Source: Hormiphora californensis
Taxonomy: Eukaryota > Ctenophora > Tentaculata > Cydippida > Pleurobrachiidae
Assembly (NCBI GenBank): GCA_020137815.1
Contig: CM035350.1
Location: 3,764,037-3,828,036, forward strand
Direction: 5' to 3'
DNA: 64,000 nt
Under the pieces are notes generated by a model. It searched no databases and was not told the DNA's origin. It worked only from the letters and a program-made list of their open reading frames with translations. A program made the position numbers and the translations under genes. The number at the start of each line of letters is the position of its first letter. Within the stretch, counting starts at the first letter, position 1. Below are positions 33,184 through 46,633 of this stretch, in pieces.

Positions 33184-34560
33184 CGGCCAGTTACCCCTTG
33201 CCAGCGCGTGCGAATGTAGCCCCGGGTTATTTCGTAACCAAACTATGACTGCAGCCAACAGCAGTATGAATGTCTCCTACTGAGCAGTTAAATTAAATAG
33301 CCTTCTGTCCTCCATGTCCGGTGGGTAAACCTAGTCATTGTATCAGGCTGCCATCCCTCGATTACTTGGTCGATTTTCTAATCCATGTCATCAGCACATT
33401 ATAGCCTTCATCACTGCAGCTAGTACAGAGTGGAGGTGAGACTGTGCCAAATTCCAGACGTGTCAAGATGTAGATTAATAGAGGACAGAGAGAAATGTAT
33501 AGAGTTAACGAAGAAATCCAGAGAGCAGAGACATCTATGTCTGCAGCGCCGAAATCAAGACCTTGACTTTTAGTAGTAAGAAGAAGTCAGTTACGAAAAG
33601 ATAATGGTAATGGCAATCAGAATTGTATAGTAATGCTAGTTTTATACAATTAAGAAACTTAATTTGGTATGCTCTTACTCATTCAGGTAGTCACTTCAAA
33701 AATAACTAAAGCTAGAAAGTTTATAGAAAGTTTGTTGTCTATTCCCCTGCATCTACCAAGATAATCATAGTAGGTGGGGATTCACTAGGATATAGCTTCA
33801 GACAAGATTCTTTCCCATTTCATCCCCATTATATAGGAATTAGTTTGGTCGATCAGCTGCTGTATAATTGTTTTTAATAAACAGAGCCAAATCATTAGCC
33901 GTGGTATGGAATTTTTCGAGACATGAAAAAAGTGGGGATTTAATTATAAAGATGGAGATCGTTCATTTTTACTTCTCTTTTTCCTAGTGCTCAATATAAT
34001 GAATTAGATTTTTTTTATATATTCTCTTTTCGGTTTTTATTATCTAAATCTCTCTCTATATGTAACATCTCTTAAGATATTATATTATATATATATCTAA
34101 AATTTTTCCCCACTATTTCTCGATACATAACCTCTCCTTTTTCTATTTCTTTTTTCCCTATTCGATTCCCCCCCCTCTGCATTTCCTCATCTCCCTTCTC
34201 TATCCTACTTTCTTTCCTCTCAATCTCCATAGCTCCGGCTACTCTCTCTAACTCTCTACTCCTCCTCTCCTCTTTTCTCTCTCTCTCTCTGCGGGTCTAC
34301 ATGTTTATGGTTTTTATAAACGCGTTTGAATCCTCTCACTCATCTCAATACCCAAAAACTCTACTGAGCTCTAATAGCTTAGAATTGCATAATATGTTAG
34401 CTTTTTAGAAATCCATCATGTGATTCTTAGCCATCAGGGTGATTTAAAGAGCTATTCAGATTTTATGTAGTTTCTCTTTAAAATTTTTAAGAAAAATGAA
34501 ATGAAACAGTTAACCACCCCCTAAAGGGAAAAATTGCTATTTCAACCCCTTACTAGTTAT
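33184..34560. other. Non-coding AT-rich stretch
   Basis: No supportable gene. AT richness and homopolymer length rise steadily toward 34560. Confidence 0.5.
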
Positions 34561-34980
34561 TTAAGTAAAGTTTGAAAATTTTTTTTTTGTTTAAAAAGAA
34601 AAATTTAAATGGAGGAATTTTTCAACAAAAAGGGTCCCAAAAAAAAAGGGGAAAAAAAAATTTTTTTTTTTCCCCCCCCGGGTTTTTTTTTTTTTTTTTT
34701 TTTTTTTTTTCCCCCCCCCCCCCCCCCCCCCCCCCAAAAAAAAATTTTTTTTTTTTTTTTTTTTCCCCCCCCCCCCCCCTCCCCCCCCCTTTCCCCCAAA
34801 AACCCCCCTCCCCCCTTTCCCCCCCCCCCCCCCCCCCCCATTTCCTCTTCCTCTTCTCCTCCTTTTTTCCCCCTCTCTCTCCTCTCCTTCTCCTTTGCTT
34901 TCTTTCCTTTTTCCTCTCCTTCTCCCCCCTCTCACTGTGTGGATAACTTAAAACCCCCCCTTTTAAAACCCAAAACCTCA
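34561..34980. other. Homopolymer-run block, probable sequencing or assembly artefact
   Basis: Consecutive long runs of T and C (for example about 30 T followed by about 25 C near 34684-34735) and A/T/C blocks to 34960. ORFs here (Pro/Phe or Gly/Lys rich) are meaningless. Confidence 0.85.
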
Positions 34981-35618
34981 TGATTTACTTTAGTTGAAAA
35001 TTTTGAGCTATTTATTGTGTTTTCTTAAAATAGGGGGAAAGAAAAAGAATATGTACCCCCCTTTAAAAAACAAAACCCCCAAAATTTTAAAATTTTAAAA
35101 GAAAACCACCCCTTTTGGGAAATTTTGGGGTGTTTTCAACATTACCGTCAGATTTCATTATAGTAGTTTGATTTGTAATTTTGTTTGAATTAACACCTGT
35201 AACAAGTAGACTCGAGAAAATGGAAAATCTGATGTCATTGTCCATTACTAGTAATTAGTAGTAATACTATATGTTATACTTCTACCAATTGAGTTGGGCA
35301 ACTATCTATCGTTCTTGATGTACCATACCCACTACAGTCGGACCCCGATTTATCGGGATGCTCGGGCTGGAAAAGGGTTTGCCCGGTAAATCGGGGTGCC
35401 CGGTATAATGAGGGTCAAATACCGTTCGTTTCGTATATTGGGGGAATATTACCTTTAACCCACTATTCTGTTCTCTGCAGAGTTATTGGTGAAACATTAG
35501 CCGTGCAACTTCTGTCATCACCATGTACAAACGTGCCTTTATTCTCTTCCATATCAATACCATTCTGTTGAATCGTGTTTGCAGTTTAATCCAGTTTTAT
35601 TAATTTTTATACCCTGCT

Positions 35619-36870
35619 AACTTAAATAATGCGCCAGTGGCGAGAAGTCCCACTAGGCGCTTTTCAGGGGGAAAAACCGTCCAGCGGCAGATTATTCCCC
35701 CTGGCAGGTTTTTTATTTTTTAACCTACGTAAAATAAAATGTGGGTAAAATCAGTTCTTACTAAAATACAGAGGGAACACTATGTGCAACACTTACACCC
35801 TACTTGGGAGAGAAAGAAAGGACACATTCCGTCAATTACTCTCTCTTTATCTCCCCTTTTGTCTCACTACTTTTTCCGTGTTTTTTGTGAAGCCCCTTAT
35901 CAGGCTATTTTTTTTTCATTTTTTCCTTAGCAACTGCTTAGTAACTTTTCCAACAGGGGACACTAAATTTGTGACGTGTTTTTAAAATTTTTCAGTTTCT
36001 TTGTGTTTTTTTGATTAGTGTTTCTCTCTTGTTGGTGGGGGTAATACTTGAAATAAACAACTAAAGCGGGTATATAACCCATAAAATCTGACCACTGGCA
36101 CGTTTAGGGTTTTAAAACCCCCCGCCTCCCTCGGTCCGCCCCGGGCGTCGTCTATTTAAACCCCGTTTATCCCCCGGCGGCGGATAAACTCCAGCTAACT
36201 TTCCCCCGCGGGCCCGGGTGGGAGAAGTTATCTGAAAAAAACGGCCCGTGGGGCCCGAGTTTATGCCTCATATATCCCCGCCCAACTTAAATAACCCGCC
36301 AGTCCCACTAGCGCGCTCTCAATAACGCCAGTCCACGGCAGATTTTTCCCCACGGCAGGTTATTTTTTGAACTTAAAATGTGTAAAAATGATCAGTCTTA
36401 CTAAAAAAAGGGGGAACACTATGTGCAACACTTACACCTACATTGGAGAAAAAAAAGGGACCATTCCCCAAATTTACTTCTTTTTTTCTCCCCTTTGTCT
36501 CACACTTTTCCCTCTTTTATGTTACTCCCCTTTCACTTTTCTTTCACTCTTTTTCCCTTAGCAACTGCTTTCTTTTACCAAACATGTCCCCAAATTGTGA
36601 GGTTTTTTAACTATTTCTCATCCTCTTTGATGTTTTGTTTGTGTTCTCTCTCTTGGGTGTGAAATACAACAAAAGCAGGGTATTAACCAAAACTTGCCCA
36701 GGGCAGTTTGGGTTTAAAACCCCTCCGCCTCTCCCTGGGCTCCCCCTGGGGGATGCGTCGGATTTAAACCATTTATCCGCCAGGGGCGGAAAAATTTCAG
36801 CAAACTTTCCCAACGGGCCGGGGGAAAAAGTTATCTAAAATAACGCCCAGGGGCCAATTTTATACCCCCT
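35619..36870. repeat. Diverged tandem duplication, unit about 600-665 bp
   Basis: Copy 1 starts at 35619 (CTTAAATAATGCGCCAGT) and copy 2 at about 36286 (CTTAAATAACCCGCCAGT). Shared landmarks in order: GGGAACACTATGTGCAACAC, TTAGCAACTGCTT, GGTTTAAAACCCC/CCGCCTC, GGCGGAT/GGCGGAA, AAAGTTATCT. Many differences are in homopolymer length, which suggests base-calling error adds to true divergence. Confidence 0.8.
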
Positions 36871-39800
36871 TTAAACAAAATTTAAACCTATTATTGTGCG
36901 GTTGAGTACACACCAACAACATTTGAAAAGGAAGAGGAGCTTTGTAGAAAGAGAGGAGCTGATATCATGATCGGTAAGTAGCTTCTCTACCTCTCTCACT
37001 TTCTTCTCTTCTAACCTTCTCACAGTTAGCTCCCACAACAAAAAACAACAGACCATGTTGCATGATCCCATGAGGTATAGTAAACATAGCTTCTCTAGAT
37101 CAATACATGGTATACTCTAGGCTAGCTAGGTTGGTTTTATAGTGCACAATATATCCGTAAGCGCTCCATCTATATTGTCAATCTGTCAATAGGAGGCAGG
37201 GTGGAGTTTGCCTTTTGCATCGTATATAGATAATATAATTGATCTTTTTATCCTTTTTAAAATCATAAACATTCGCTGGAATTGGATTCTATTTTTGACA
37301 TGATATGCCTTGATTTTGTTAGTCTATGTTCTATAGATATTTACTGGTGCACTATTTATATTATTAGTTATGTATCCACCGAATTATGTGTTCTGTAGAG
37401 GACTTTGGCCGATAAAATATATATTTTATCGTATCGGGCATCAAGAGCGTTTTTGTCTAAAGTTCTGACGCAGTCAAGCGCGCCATTTTTACCTCGCCCC
37501 GCAAGCGTATTGGAGGGAAAAGCACGACAGCGGGCTGGGGTGCATTTCCACCCAATTTCACGAGTGAAAAAGAGTGCGATATAGGAACGCTTCACATGCC
37601 GGAGGAGTTATTGAGTATATATTTCCCCGAGAAAAAACATGACAGCAAAAAAACCCAAAAATTTTTGGGTTTTTACACACAGAGAAATGTGACAAACAGG
37701 TACAAATAACAAAACTACACACAATACACTCCTACACCTCTTACACACAAGGGAACAGTTTCCTGTTGTTTTATTTGTGAAAAAAAGGAGAGAAAAGGGA
37801 AAGAGATATGAGAGGGGGAGTTTGGGAATTTTTGGGAAAAAAGCAACAACAAAACGTATGGGGGGAAAATTGTGGAGAAAAGAGGGAGAGTGAGTGTAAA
37901 ATGGCGACTGTGTGTCGTGATACCTTGCATTTTATTCTGTGTATTTGTGTGTAAAAAACTGCGAGAACACATTTTTTTCTTATATCCCTCGCCCCCATTC
38001 TGCACGCTCCCCCGGAAACACGTGCTATTTCAGTGCAAATGGTCCGCACGCGGGAGTGATATGGCATCCGGTATATAATACTCAATCACTATAAAAGACG
38101 GACTACCTCCTAAAAAAATTTTTGCGGTTATTACGAACAAAGGGAGTTACTTAGGGAGTGGTTGGTCAGCCCTTGGGTGGGAAATTTAAGACGGGGTCAC
38201 AAAATATTTCGGATATGGGTTAAATGGCCTAATCTGCTTTTGCCCCTTTTGGGTTTTTAAAATTTAAATGAAATAAAAGGGTTATAAAACCCCCAAAAAT
38301 TATTTTTTAAATTCTCATAAATTTAAATTTTTTTTTTTTTAAAAATCCCTCCGGTCGGAAAACCTATACAAATCGGCCCCTAAAATATTGTTCCCTCATA
38401 AATTCCTCCCTGATCCATTTGGGTCTTCATTTTTATCCCTCTTCCCTTTGTTTCCCCGATGTTTTAAACTTGTATTGTAGTACGGTTCCTGGGGGTAATT
38501 AGATCTGTTTTTTGGGAAGGTTTTTTAATAGATGTTATCAAAACCCCGTGCGGGTACCGTGAAATATACAGCTCTTTTTTCTCTCTCTCCCCTCTCCCCC
38601 TCTCCCCTCTCTCCCCCCTTCTCTCTCTCTCTCCCCCTTGGGGGGCTTCCCCTCTCTCCCCCCCCGTCTCTCTCTCCTTTCTCTTCCCTCCTTCTCTTTT
38701 CCCCTCTCTCTCCTCTCCCCTCTCCCCTTTTTCCCCTCCCCCCTCTCCCCCTCTCTCTCTCCCCCCTCTTTTTTCTCTCCCCGGCGCAGTGAAAACATTT
38801 CCCACCCAAAATCCACTTTGCGCCACTTTTTCCACTTTAAATGCTGAAAAACCAGGGGGAAAGGGGAAGAGAGAGGAAAAGAAGAGAAATAGAGAGAGGG
38901 GAAAAAAAGGAAAAAAGAGAAGAGAGATAGAGAAGAAAAAGAGAGGGAGAGGAGAGAAGAAAAGAGAGAGAAAAGAAAAAAGGAAAAAAGGAGAAAAAAG
39001 AAAAGTAAAGAGGGGGGGGGATGGAAAAGGAAAAATTACACTTTTCCATCTCGCCCCTCCCCTTCCCCGCACAATTTTTAAAAATTTGTGAAAAACCTAA
39101 AATTTTTTTGGGTTTCTTTTTTCTTTAAGAGGATTGCAAACTACCCAAAAAAAAAACGGGCAATGGGAAATTTTTCTACCACCCACGGGAAACGGGCTGA
39201 AATGGGGAAAGGGACCCGGGAATTTTGGTTTGGTTGGTGTACCCAGTCACAAAAAGGGGGGGGAAACCCAAGTTCAAGAAGTGGTGTTTCCCAAAAGGGG
39301 AAAGGAAACCTTTTTTTTAAAAATTTTCCAAAGGAAAATATAATAAATAAATTGGAAGTGCAAACCTGCTACGTATGAGTTTCAGTGACTAATTTGGCCC
39401 CACAAAAAACCGCATGCATACAAAACTGAAATGCTATAATAAAAGGGGGGCACTTTGTACTTAGAGAGTCCTTTTGTGCAGTTCTCCTCCATATTGTAGG
39501 AGCGTTAGAACTTAGAGGGTTATATTAGTCCGAGCCGAGACACATAAACAGAAAGGATTTGAGTTAGACATTATCTTTTGATGCTTATTGGACCTTCAGT
39601 TTTAAATTTCTACAAAAAAATACTTGCATTCACATTTGTCACAAATAATATCCCCATTGGGAAACTTGTTTTGTTTTTAATACTGAGGAAGAATAAATTT
39701 AAAAAAGCTGTCGGCCAAAAGCTTTTGAAAACTTCTCGCGCCCCCTCCGCGGAAAAAAAAAAAAGGGTCAGGCCAAGCTCTGACAGTAAAAAAATTATCT

Positions 39801-40910
39801 AATCAAACGATTGTCTTTAGGCATCTTTTAAAAATTTTTTAACCCCATATTTTTTCAAAGAAAAGGGGCTGGGGTTTCATACATTTCAAAAAATTTTGCA
39901 CGCTAGGGAAAGCTATTTTTTTCTTTGTTTCCCGGGTTTACCTAAACAATATATTATTCGGAAAAGGGAAAGAATTTCATCGTTTAAAGGACTTCCAAGT
40001 GTTCCCATGCGGGTATTAATTAACTTTGTTTGCTGAGAGGAAAAAGCCCTTTTTTTTTTTTGGGGTTTTCCCCCCACTCTGATTTTCGAAAGGGCCCGCC
40101 CCCAAGAAGAAGGGGTTTTAAATGTTTCTTTGGGGGCACAAAAGACAAAACCCCTTCTCCCTTTTTTCAAACGGCCCATTGTTTCTGTAGAGGTTTTTTT
40201 TTTTTTTTTCTTGGGTGGGTTCATTTTTTGTCCTAGTCCAAAAAAAAAATGGGTTGGGCCCCCTTTAGCTCTCCTCCCCCTCCTTCCCCCTTTTCCTTTT
40301 CCTTTCCCCTCCCTTCCCCTTTCCCCCCTTTTTTTAACTTCCCCCATTTTTTCCTTTTTTTTTTCTTTATGGTCTCCTCCCCCCCCCCCTTTGTTCCCAA
40401 ACCCGCTTTTAATCCCTCCAAATCTTGTTTCCCCTCTTCCCCTCCCCCTCCCTCCCCCCCTCCCCTCTCTCTCCTCCCTTTTTCTCCTTTTCCCCCCCTC
40501 CTCCTTTTCTCTCTCTCCCCCCCGCCCCCCCTCCCCCCCTTCCCCTCCCCCCAAAAAAACTCCCCCTCCCTTTTCTCCTTTCCCCTTTTCCCCCCTTCTC
40601 CTTCCCCCATTCTCTTCTTTCCCCCTTTTTTCTCTCTCTCTCCCTCCCCTTTTCCCCCCTTTCTCCCCCCCTCCCTTTTTTCCCCTTCTTCCCCTTTTTT
40701 TCCCTTTTCCCCCCTTTCTTCCCACTTCCTTTTTTTCCCCCCTTCTTTTTCCCCTTGTTTTCTCTCCTTTTTTAGTGGGCCATTAGTTCGATATTTTTAG
40801 TTGCGAGATCGATCTCTGAGTGCGCCGTACGTCAATCACAAGCTATTAGGTCAATCCCCCCCCCCCCCCACCAATAATCGATCTTTCCGCGGCAGTATGA
40901 TTCATTGTAT
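36871..40910. other. Low-quality, low-complexity stretch
   Basis: Contains a perfect 22-bp palindrome at 37410-37431, CT/GA blocks at 38577-39020 and 40260-40770, and a damaged GGGTCAGGCCAAGCTCTGACAG copy of the mini-element family at 39765-39786. No gene supported. Excess homopolymers make frames unreliable. Confidence 0.6.
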
Positions 40911-41060
40911 AATTGGTCTTTTAGCGAAACAACAATGAACTGGCTGCGTATTGCACAACGTTGCGCATGTGAATCTCATCGGTAAGATTGGTGCAACGAA
41001 TGCGCTATGCGTATTGCGCAGCCGGTTCGTTGTTGTTTTACTTTAACGCATGCATAATTG
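40911..41060. mobile_element. MITE-like hairpin, about 150 bp
   Basis: Left arm AAACAACAATGAACTGGCTG followed by CGTATTGC; right arm GCGCAGCCGGTTCGTTGTTG, the near complement. Outer ends ATAATTGG / CATAATTGATGG are less exact. Confidence 0.65.
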
Positions 41061-41398
41061 ATGGTCTAGTATAGGGAATTGGAAAAATGCCAGGATGACC
41101 CCGGGATATTTCCTGCAGCTTCTTCGACAGAATTGAAGCTGCTTAAGTTGTTTCAGTAGCCCTTGAAGTGTGAGAATTCATAAGGGTCGGTGGATTTGCA
41201 GGCTCCCTAGCCCCCGCTTGATGGTGTGATGACCTGTAAAATGTTATTATACTAGCTCATGGTATGGAAGTGTGTGTGTGTGGTGTTAGAGGAGTTCAAT
41301 ACCTAGAATGGGGATCATTGTTCTCGATTTTACAACACAGCTGTTAGGTCCTTGTGGCAAAGAGAGAAGGCAAGGATGAGATGGAGGGAAATATAGGC

Positions 41399-41422
41399 GG
41401 AGAGAGAGAGAGGAAGAGAAGA

Positions 41423-41502
<80 letters not shown>
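41399..41502. repeat. GA microsatellite
   Basis: About 100 bp, imperfect at the left end. Confidence 0.95.
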
Positions 41503-41506
<4 letters not shown>

Positions 41507-42949
41507 TGATTGAAGTATGAGAGCGGTATAAATCTTGGTCCGCTTGGTTAAGAATACGGGAAAAAAAGATAGATGAAAAAAGAGAGACTGGGAGAGCTAT
41601 TTGTGGTGTATACCTACGGCAGATCATGTCCGGGAAAAAGAACACACTTTGGAAAAGAAAGAGGGAGAGTTATATTGTGAAATGTTAGAGAATATATATA
41701 TATATGGCTGGTGTTTAGCTTTTCCTTATAACCGCATTTCAGTGTTAACATAGTAGTAGAGTATACTTTATACTTTGCAGTGATTCTACTTGCTGTTTTG
41801 CGCCCATTTTTGATATATTTCGTCAGCGATATATTATATCTTTATTTCACTCAAACTCATTTTACAAATAATGTAATCCGCCGCTAAAAAGAATTTAAAA
41901 AAAAGTATTTAGATTTATAAGAAATTCGCCAGGGATTCCATGAAATGCATGTGTTGCGTCCATGAAACATGTGTTGCGTCCAAAATACAGTTGTATTATT
42001 TGATCGTTGTAAGAAATTTGTTTCAAATTTTAAATACATTCTTTGTGTACTCTTTCTAGCTTCGGAGCGTGTCGATCTTCAACATTTTTATCGCAGCTGA
42101 GTCATTACGTTAATTGTTTTGCCATTTCCTCGACAATGTTTTCTGGCCTGTCTCTTTCCACTCGTCGTAGCGTTGTTATGTTGGTGAATCACTGTGTTGA
42201 GCTTCTTCAGACATATTACTGGGAGAGATCAGCTAGAGAAAAAACAGAGTATTTATCTTTTCTAAAATGTGTGCTGAACTGATGTTGGTATTATTTAGAA
42301 TTCTGTCAACAACTGTCTCTACCTGCAGACTGAACTAGTGGCAAGCTCCTTGGCCTTCCTTCCACGCGTCTGTCTATATAGACAGTACAATTAAAAACGT
42401 ACTATTTTACCGTCAGTCGGATCCAAACCCCAAAATTAATTAATTTTGAGTAAAATTCAATTGAGTTACTGGCACTGACAGTGACAGAGATTTTTTCAAT
42501 GACGCAAACGCTTCTTCTGCTGGCGCTGCTGCACGTAGCATCACGGAATTTTTTGGTAGACTGCTTTTAGTTTAAATACAGATTGTAGAGAAACCTTTGG
42601 AAATTGGATCTTGTTTTGTTCAAACCCATTTTATTTTATTTTATAAAAAGGGCGGGGCACGCGGAAACACGGTCGAGGAACGCAATTTGGAGCTTGGAGA
42701 TAGCTGAATAAAGAAAAGATAAATAATAGTAGAATCGTGGATTACAAATTTAAATGGTGGCCTGAAAATTTTAGTTAGGAATTAGAAGTAGAATGAAAGT
42801 TATAAGACCAGATTATATTTAAGTGGTTAACTGGCCAGATTATAAAAGTGGTTAACTGACCGTCGACCGAATACACATCTGAATGAGTTCACTTCCCAGC
42901 TCTAAACACTGAAGATCTGATGGTGGAACTGGTCTTTTGTGGTAATTAG
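41503..42949. other. Non-coding stretch
   Basis: No supported gene. An acceptor-like CTTTCTAG at 42059 precedes an open frame to a stop at 42282 (ending ...EYLSFLKCVLN), but no partner exon or domain was found. Confidence 0.4.
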
Positions 42950-42963
42950 AGAGAAGAGAGAGG

Positions 42964-43050
<87 letters not shown>

Positions 43051-43081
43051 AGAGAGAGAGGGGGGGGGGGGGGGGGGGGGG

Positions 43082-43137
<56 letters not shown>
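42950..43137. repeat. GA microsatellite with an internal G run
   Basis: About 190 bp of GA split by about 23 G (43062-43084). Confidence 0.95.
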
Positions 43138-43143
<6 letters not shown>

Positions 43144-43410
43144 TAAAGGGAGAGATAAAGGGGGGGGGGAGAAGAAAGACCTGTACTACTAGATCAAGTG
43201 AGCTTTTAAATGAACTCTATTTATCTTGACCCCATCTTAGATCTTTTGTATGTAAGCATACATCAACTTGCACATATCTAATACATGTAATATATATGCT
43301 GATTAGATACACTGAAAAGTCATTGCTCCGCTTCACTTTTTGCCAATTGTCATTATACTGGCTAGATCGTGGTTTGATTTGTTGTCTTATAGCTACCCAC
43401 ATATTGTGAC

Positions 43411-43452
43411 TTGTTGAGTAAGGGGTGAGAAACCTTCTCACCCCTCAACAAC
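43411..43452. repeat. GTTGAG(TAA)GGGGTGAGAA hairpin
   Basis: TTGTTGAGTAAGGGGTGAGAA, a 3-base loop ACC, then TTCTCACCCCTCAACAA. A strong stem-loop of the same GTTGAG family seen near 10533, 15817 and 60455. Confidence 0.8.
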
Positions 43453-46280
43453 ATGTGACCACATTCCCTATGTTACCGACAAATCTTTGATATTGATTCC
43501 ATCATGATGTGTTGCCGTACTGTAATTATGGAGACACAGAGAGACATATTATATGTGGGATTGCTAATGACCTTCCTGATCGACACATATTATATCCCCC
43601 GATTCCTAGGAATGTGTTTTGATTTGGACACAATCAGTAGGTTACTCGTCCAGTTACTGCAACCCATCATTATCAACGACACCTTGGGAAGATGTCAATA
43701 AACCTTCGACGCTCTGATCTGTTTTGTTATAGCAATTGATCTATTTGAAAAACGTGACTACGATTCAGAAGCATTCGAGAGAAGCTGTCCCTTCTGGGTT
43801 GATCACGGGTGCAGCAGTTGAGAAGCATTAATTTTCTCTTGATATTGCTTCTCATACAACGCATTGAGGTGTAGTCTCAATATTAATCTTCGCAGGGCTC
43901 TAGAAAAAAATATAGTTCGAAAGAATCCGACAAATCTTGATAGTTAATAAATAGACCCATGTAGATAGTAAAATATTATAAGTTTACAAAATCAAAAACT
44001 CTGATAACGTTGTAATTGTTCTTGAGTTTTGGCTTCATCTTTTAGAACGTAAAATGTTTGACGTATAGTTACTTGTATATGGTTCAGGCTTTTCTCTAGA
44101 GCTGTTCTAGAACAGTTCTATAGAAGACTTTTAATTGGTCAGCTTTTTGTGCCAGAGTAGTTAGATGCAGTACTGGCCTGCAGCAAAATGTAACAGATGT
44201 TCTCATTCGTGATAATTGATGGTGCCAGGCTCGATTTGATGTGTTTTTACCAGTAACTGCAGTTTTGTGATGTTTCTCGATCAATTTGGTGTTTTCAGGG
44301 TCCTGCTCTGGGACTTCAACTGTCGAATTAGTTGTTTGCTTGCATGTGTGTGTTAATGAAATGTTTCAATTTCGATTTTGCGCTTTATGGAATATTCTCG
44401 CCGTGAATGACTAATACCCACTCGCGGCCGTTTGAAATGTCGTTAATTATCACTTGTGATGACATATTATATTTGTATATTTTAGCAATTTATTTCGCAT
44501 CTTTTTTACCAATTAGGGAGAACGGAGATGTATATATCTATGATAGAGAGAAATGGATTAATGCATCTGTGATTTGACATGGAATGCAAAGATATTAGCT
44601 TAGTGAGTGCAGAGTGTATTTAATCCAATTCTTTGCCATTTTGAGCTCTTCTAAATTATAGTCCTTTGTTTTTCTTGTAAATGAGCTTGATAATTCAACC
44701 CGTTTTCAATGACGTAAACGACCACTAATCACTATGGTGTGTATTTTCAAGCTATTTCAACCCCTATTTATCTCCGTGTGCTCCACTATTTCTCTGCCCC
44801 CTTGTGCAAGACTAACTGCAGCTCTCGCAACAGCCCCCCTCCCATGTACCTTGTTGGACTGCAGTATGCAACACAGGCGAATCTCCGTGTCTCTAATACT
44901 TGATGATCCCCTCCTTTACCGGCGCTCAGGTAAGAGTTGTGTGGCTCACACACCGCATTTTATTTCATAGTTCATTAGATCGAAAGGTAAGAACTGTTTT
45001 AGAACATTAAGTTTTTACCCAACAACTAGTTATATCTGCTGTTGCAGCGGTACACAGGTCATTTCATGTATTTTATTTTATATATAGGTAACTTATGAAA
45101 TATGTTACTTTATAATTCATATGTAACCTACTCCGCAATCTCCATCAAGCAAACACGTGGTGGGAACACCCCCTCCCAAAGCACGTGACCTTATGTATAA
45201 TATGATTTACCATAGCCACACATACTATGTGACATATATATTCTGGAGAAGTAGAAGAGAGTTCATTTCCCCAGATTTATTTCCCAGCTCTGTTGCAGTG
45301 ATTTGATCATTCGGTATAAGAAGACGAGCTGATGCCCACGTGTAGTATAGAGACAGGTACCATCAGAGGAAAACTGCAAGAGAAGGAATGATAGAACAGT
45401 TATCGTCACATTATTATTCCATATCCTCTACTACTGAGCTGCACATGGGCTTATATAATGTTGGTTACGAAATAAGCCCTTCGTGCGCTGGCAATCAGGG
45501 AGGGGTTACTTCGTTACCAACTGATAGTGATTGCGTTTGTGGTAGAGTTCTTTTAGTAGAGGCCTCCCCCGCAACCATAAAATATGTTTATACTCCCGCA
45601 TTACTTCTCCCAGCAGGAGGCATATATTATAGTGATTGCTTGCCCCCGACACCCCGTGCAGTAATAGCATGAGTGGTACCATTATGAGAGGGGCATCATG
45701 GCTTGAGGTTATATACAAAGTAACACCTTGACCAGTGCTGTATAGTTCTTCCCATGACAGGAACTCCACTATGTCACATGATGCACCTTCTATAGTTACT
45801 ACTTACTACTACACATAGTACGTGACTCTATATTATATATATCAGCCATATACCACTTTTGTTTACTGGCAACCCCATTACTTTTCCTTATGCCTCATTT
45901 CATCGGGCAAGATTCAAGCACTACTGCTGCAGTCTATATAATGGCAACTCCACCGGCCCTCAACAAATGGCAACCCTATTGCTTTCACATATATGTCATC
46001 AAAAGTATTGTAAACAATAACGCGAGGAATGTTTACTCATTATTCCGTAAGCCTAAAGTTGAGGAGTTGCCTAGCTTTCCTACTAAACGATCTCTCTTTC
46101 TCACCATGTGTCTCTCTCCATCTTCTTCTCATCATGTGTCTCTCTCCTTCTCTCTCTCCCTTCCTCTCCGCTCTCTCTATTTCGTTCCCATGATCTCTAC
46201 TAACCTACTTGACACATGATTTGTATGCGGACGCGTCGATTACTTTATTAATTGCCAAATACTCCAAGTCGTGAGCGCAA

Positions 46281-46282
<2 letters not shown>
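43453..46282. other. Non-coding stretch
   Basis: No exon with domain or phase support. A short acceptor/donor pair at about 44864-44930 (donor GCTCAG|GTAAGA) is the only splice-like pair noted. Confidence 0.4.
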
Positions 46283-46353
<71 letters not shown>

Positions 46354-46357
46354 TCTC
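46283..46357. repeat. CT microsatellite
   Basis: About 75 bp of CT. Confidence 0.95.
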
Positions 46358-46535
46358 TTCTCTAGGCGCATATAATAACTTTGACAGTCACTCATAAAGT
46401 ATACCTGTGTGCATCTTGTAACAACTCCATCGCAAGATATGATGCCTATATAGATTGACATGAGCCTTTCAAAATGTTGTGTCACTACCAATTTTAAGTG
46501 TCCTTTAGAATTCTCCCTACGTCACCGCCCTAGAG

Positions 46536-46633
46536 AGTTCTGTTACCATGGTTTTCTATTAGTTCTGTTACCATGGTTTTCTATTATTCTACGTCACCGC
46601 TCTAGAGTTCTGTTACCATGGTTTTCTATTATG
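46536..46633. repeat. Three-copy 25-bp tandem repeat
   Basis: AGTTCTGTTACCATGGTTTT plus CTATT repeats at about 46536, 46561 and 46606. The last two copies are separated by a second copy of CTACGTCACCGCNCTAGAG. Confidence 0.85.

Noticed and set aside
34572-34983. Pro/Phe and Gly/Lys ORFs
   Set aside because: Homopolymer block with probable sequence errors.
38464-40800. ORFs of 200-270 codons on both strands
   Set aside because: CT/GA low-complexity sequence; overlapping frames, no motifs.
42059-42282. Open frame behind a CTTTCTAG acceptor
   Set aside because: No domain, no partner exon, and the reverse strand gives equally short alternatives.
43504-43701. 65-codon ORF with hydrophobic content
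   Set aside because: No splice partners or recognisable motif; length expected by chance.
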